Below are positions 28,694 through 28,726 of a stretch of DNA of 28,726 nt, one piece after another; within the stretch, counting starts at the first letter, position 1, and the number at the start of each line of letters is the position of its first letter. The notes under the pieces were generated by a model. It worked only from the letters and a program-made list of their open reading frames with translations. It was not told the DNA's origin and did no database searches. The DNA comes from Pelagophyceae sp. CCMP2097. Its lineage: Eukaryota; Sar; Pelagophyceae. The position numbers and the translations under genes were made by a program. The stretch is taken from positions 2,831 through 31,556 of the forward strand of contig MU657718.1 in NCBI GenBank assembly GCA_026770575.1, given 5' to 3'.

Positions 28694-28726
28694 GTAGGGC
28701 CCTACGTAGGGCCCTACGACCCTACG
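28693..28726. repeat. 12-bp palindromic tandem CGTAGGGCCCTA
   Basis: cgtagggccctacg is a perfect 14-bp palindrome, found at 28693-28706 and again at 28705-28718, then a partial copy to the window end. It begins at the putative donor of the last exon, so another short-unit array may fill the following intron. Confidence 0.7.

Noticed and set aside
1..28726. CRISPR array among the many short repeats
   Set aside because: Repeats are 9-22 bp, degenerate, without regular unique spacers or cas genes, and the DNA is eukaryotic.
28693..28726. Telomeric repeat at the window end
   Set aside because: The unit is a palindromic 12-mer, unlike the directional TTAGGG-type repeat, and it starts at an exon edge.
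1..28726. tRNA, rRNA or spliceosomal snRNA genes
   Set aside because: I looked for T-arm consensus, U1/U2/U6 core words and rRNA conserved segments by eye and found none. A covariance-model scan would be decisive.

Overview
The window is nuclear DNA of a GC-rich eukaryotic alga. Spliceosomal introns, codon-phase-consistent exons, a SET-domain gene and a long run of 'NTAWAFA' helical repeats exclude a prokaryote. Introns of 41-160 nt, GTGCGT-type donors and the 'NTAWAFA' repeats fit a pelagophyte-type stramenopile best. The invariant AG|G acceptors and some inferred GC donors would also fit a dinoflagellate. I cannot decide this without a search.

Layout: (1) about 1-300 is a degenerate GACGGTC-type short repeat. 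(2) 493-3153 (+) is a compact multi-exon gene that, by splice phase, joins a SET/post-SET domain to a PUB-like domain; a 1-base frame break near 2861-2907 splits its last exon. (3) 4188-7556 (+) is a two-exon gene encoding an RRM followed by 20 WAF/WAY helical repeats, probably an RNA-binding protein. (4) 7557-11748 is gene-poor. It holds diverged duplications, a 723-bp element with perfect 35-bp inverted ends, several perfect hairpins and two weak candidate exons. (5) 28310 down to 11749 (-) is the main object: one gene that I reconstruct as 21 exons in continuous reading phase (683 codons plus stop). It encodes a class I SAM-methyltransferase-like domain followed by a TPR-type C-terminal region. 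Only about 12% of its 16.6 kb is coding. Most introns are 41-160 nt, but seven are 0.8-3 kb and six of these hold long arrays of 11-14-bp GC-rich units; a 0.5-kb intron (24887-25420) holds only a few short ones. (6) A divergent plus-strand exon (28492-28693) begins another gene at the right edge.

The array unit is usually close to CCGTCTCGAGGR. Because 12 bp is four codons, it keeps frames open and creates many long spurious reading frames on both strands between 12 and 27 kb. I reject these as genes. Array variants differ between introns and change polarity along the gene. The most notable features are the repeat-packed introns of an otherwise ordinary gene, the SET-PUB architecture, the RRM-WAF-repeat protein and the unclassified inverted-repeat elements.
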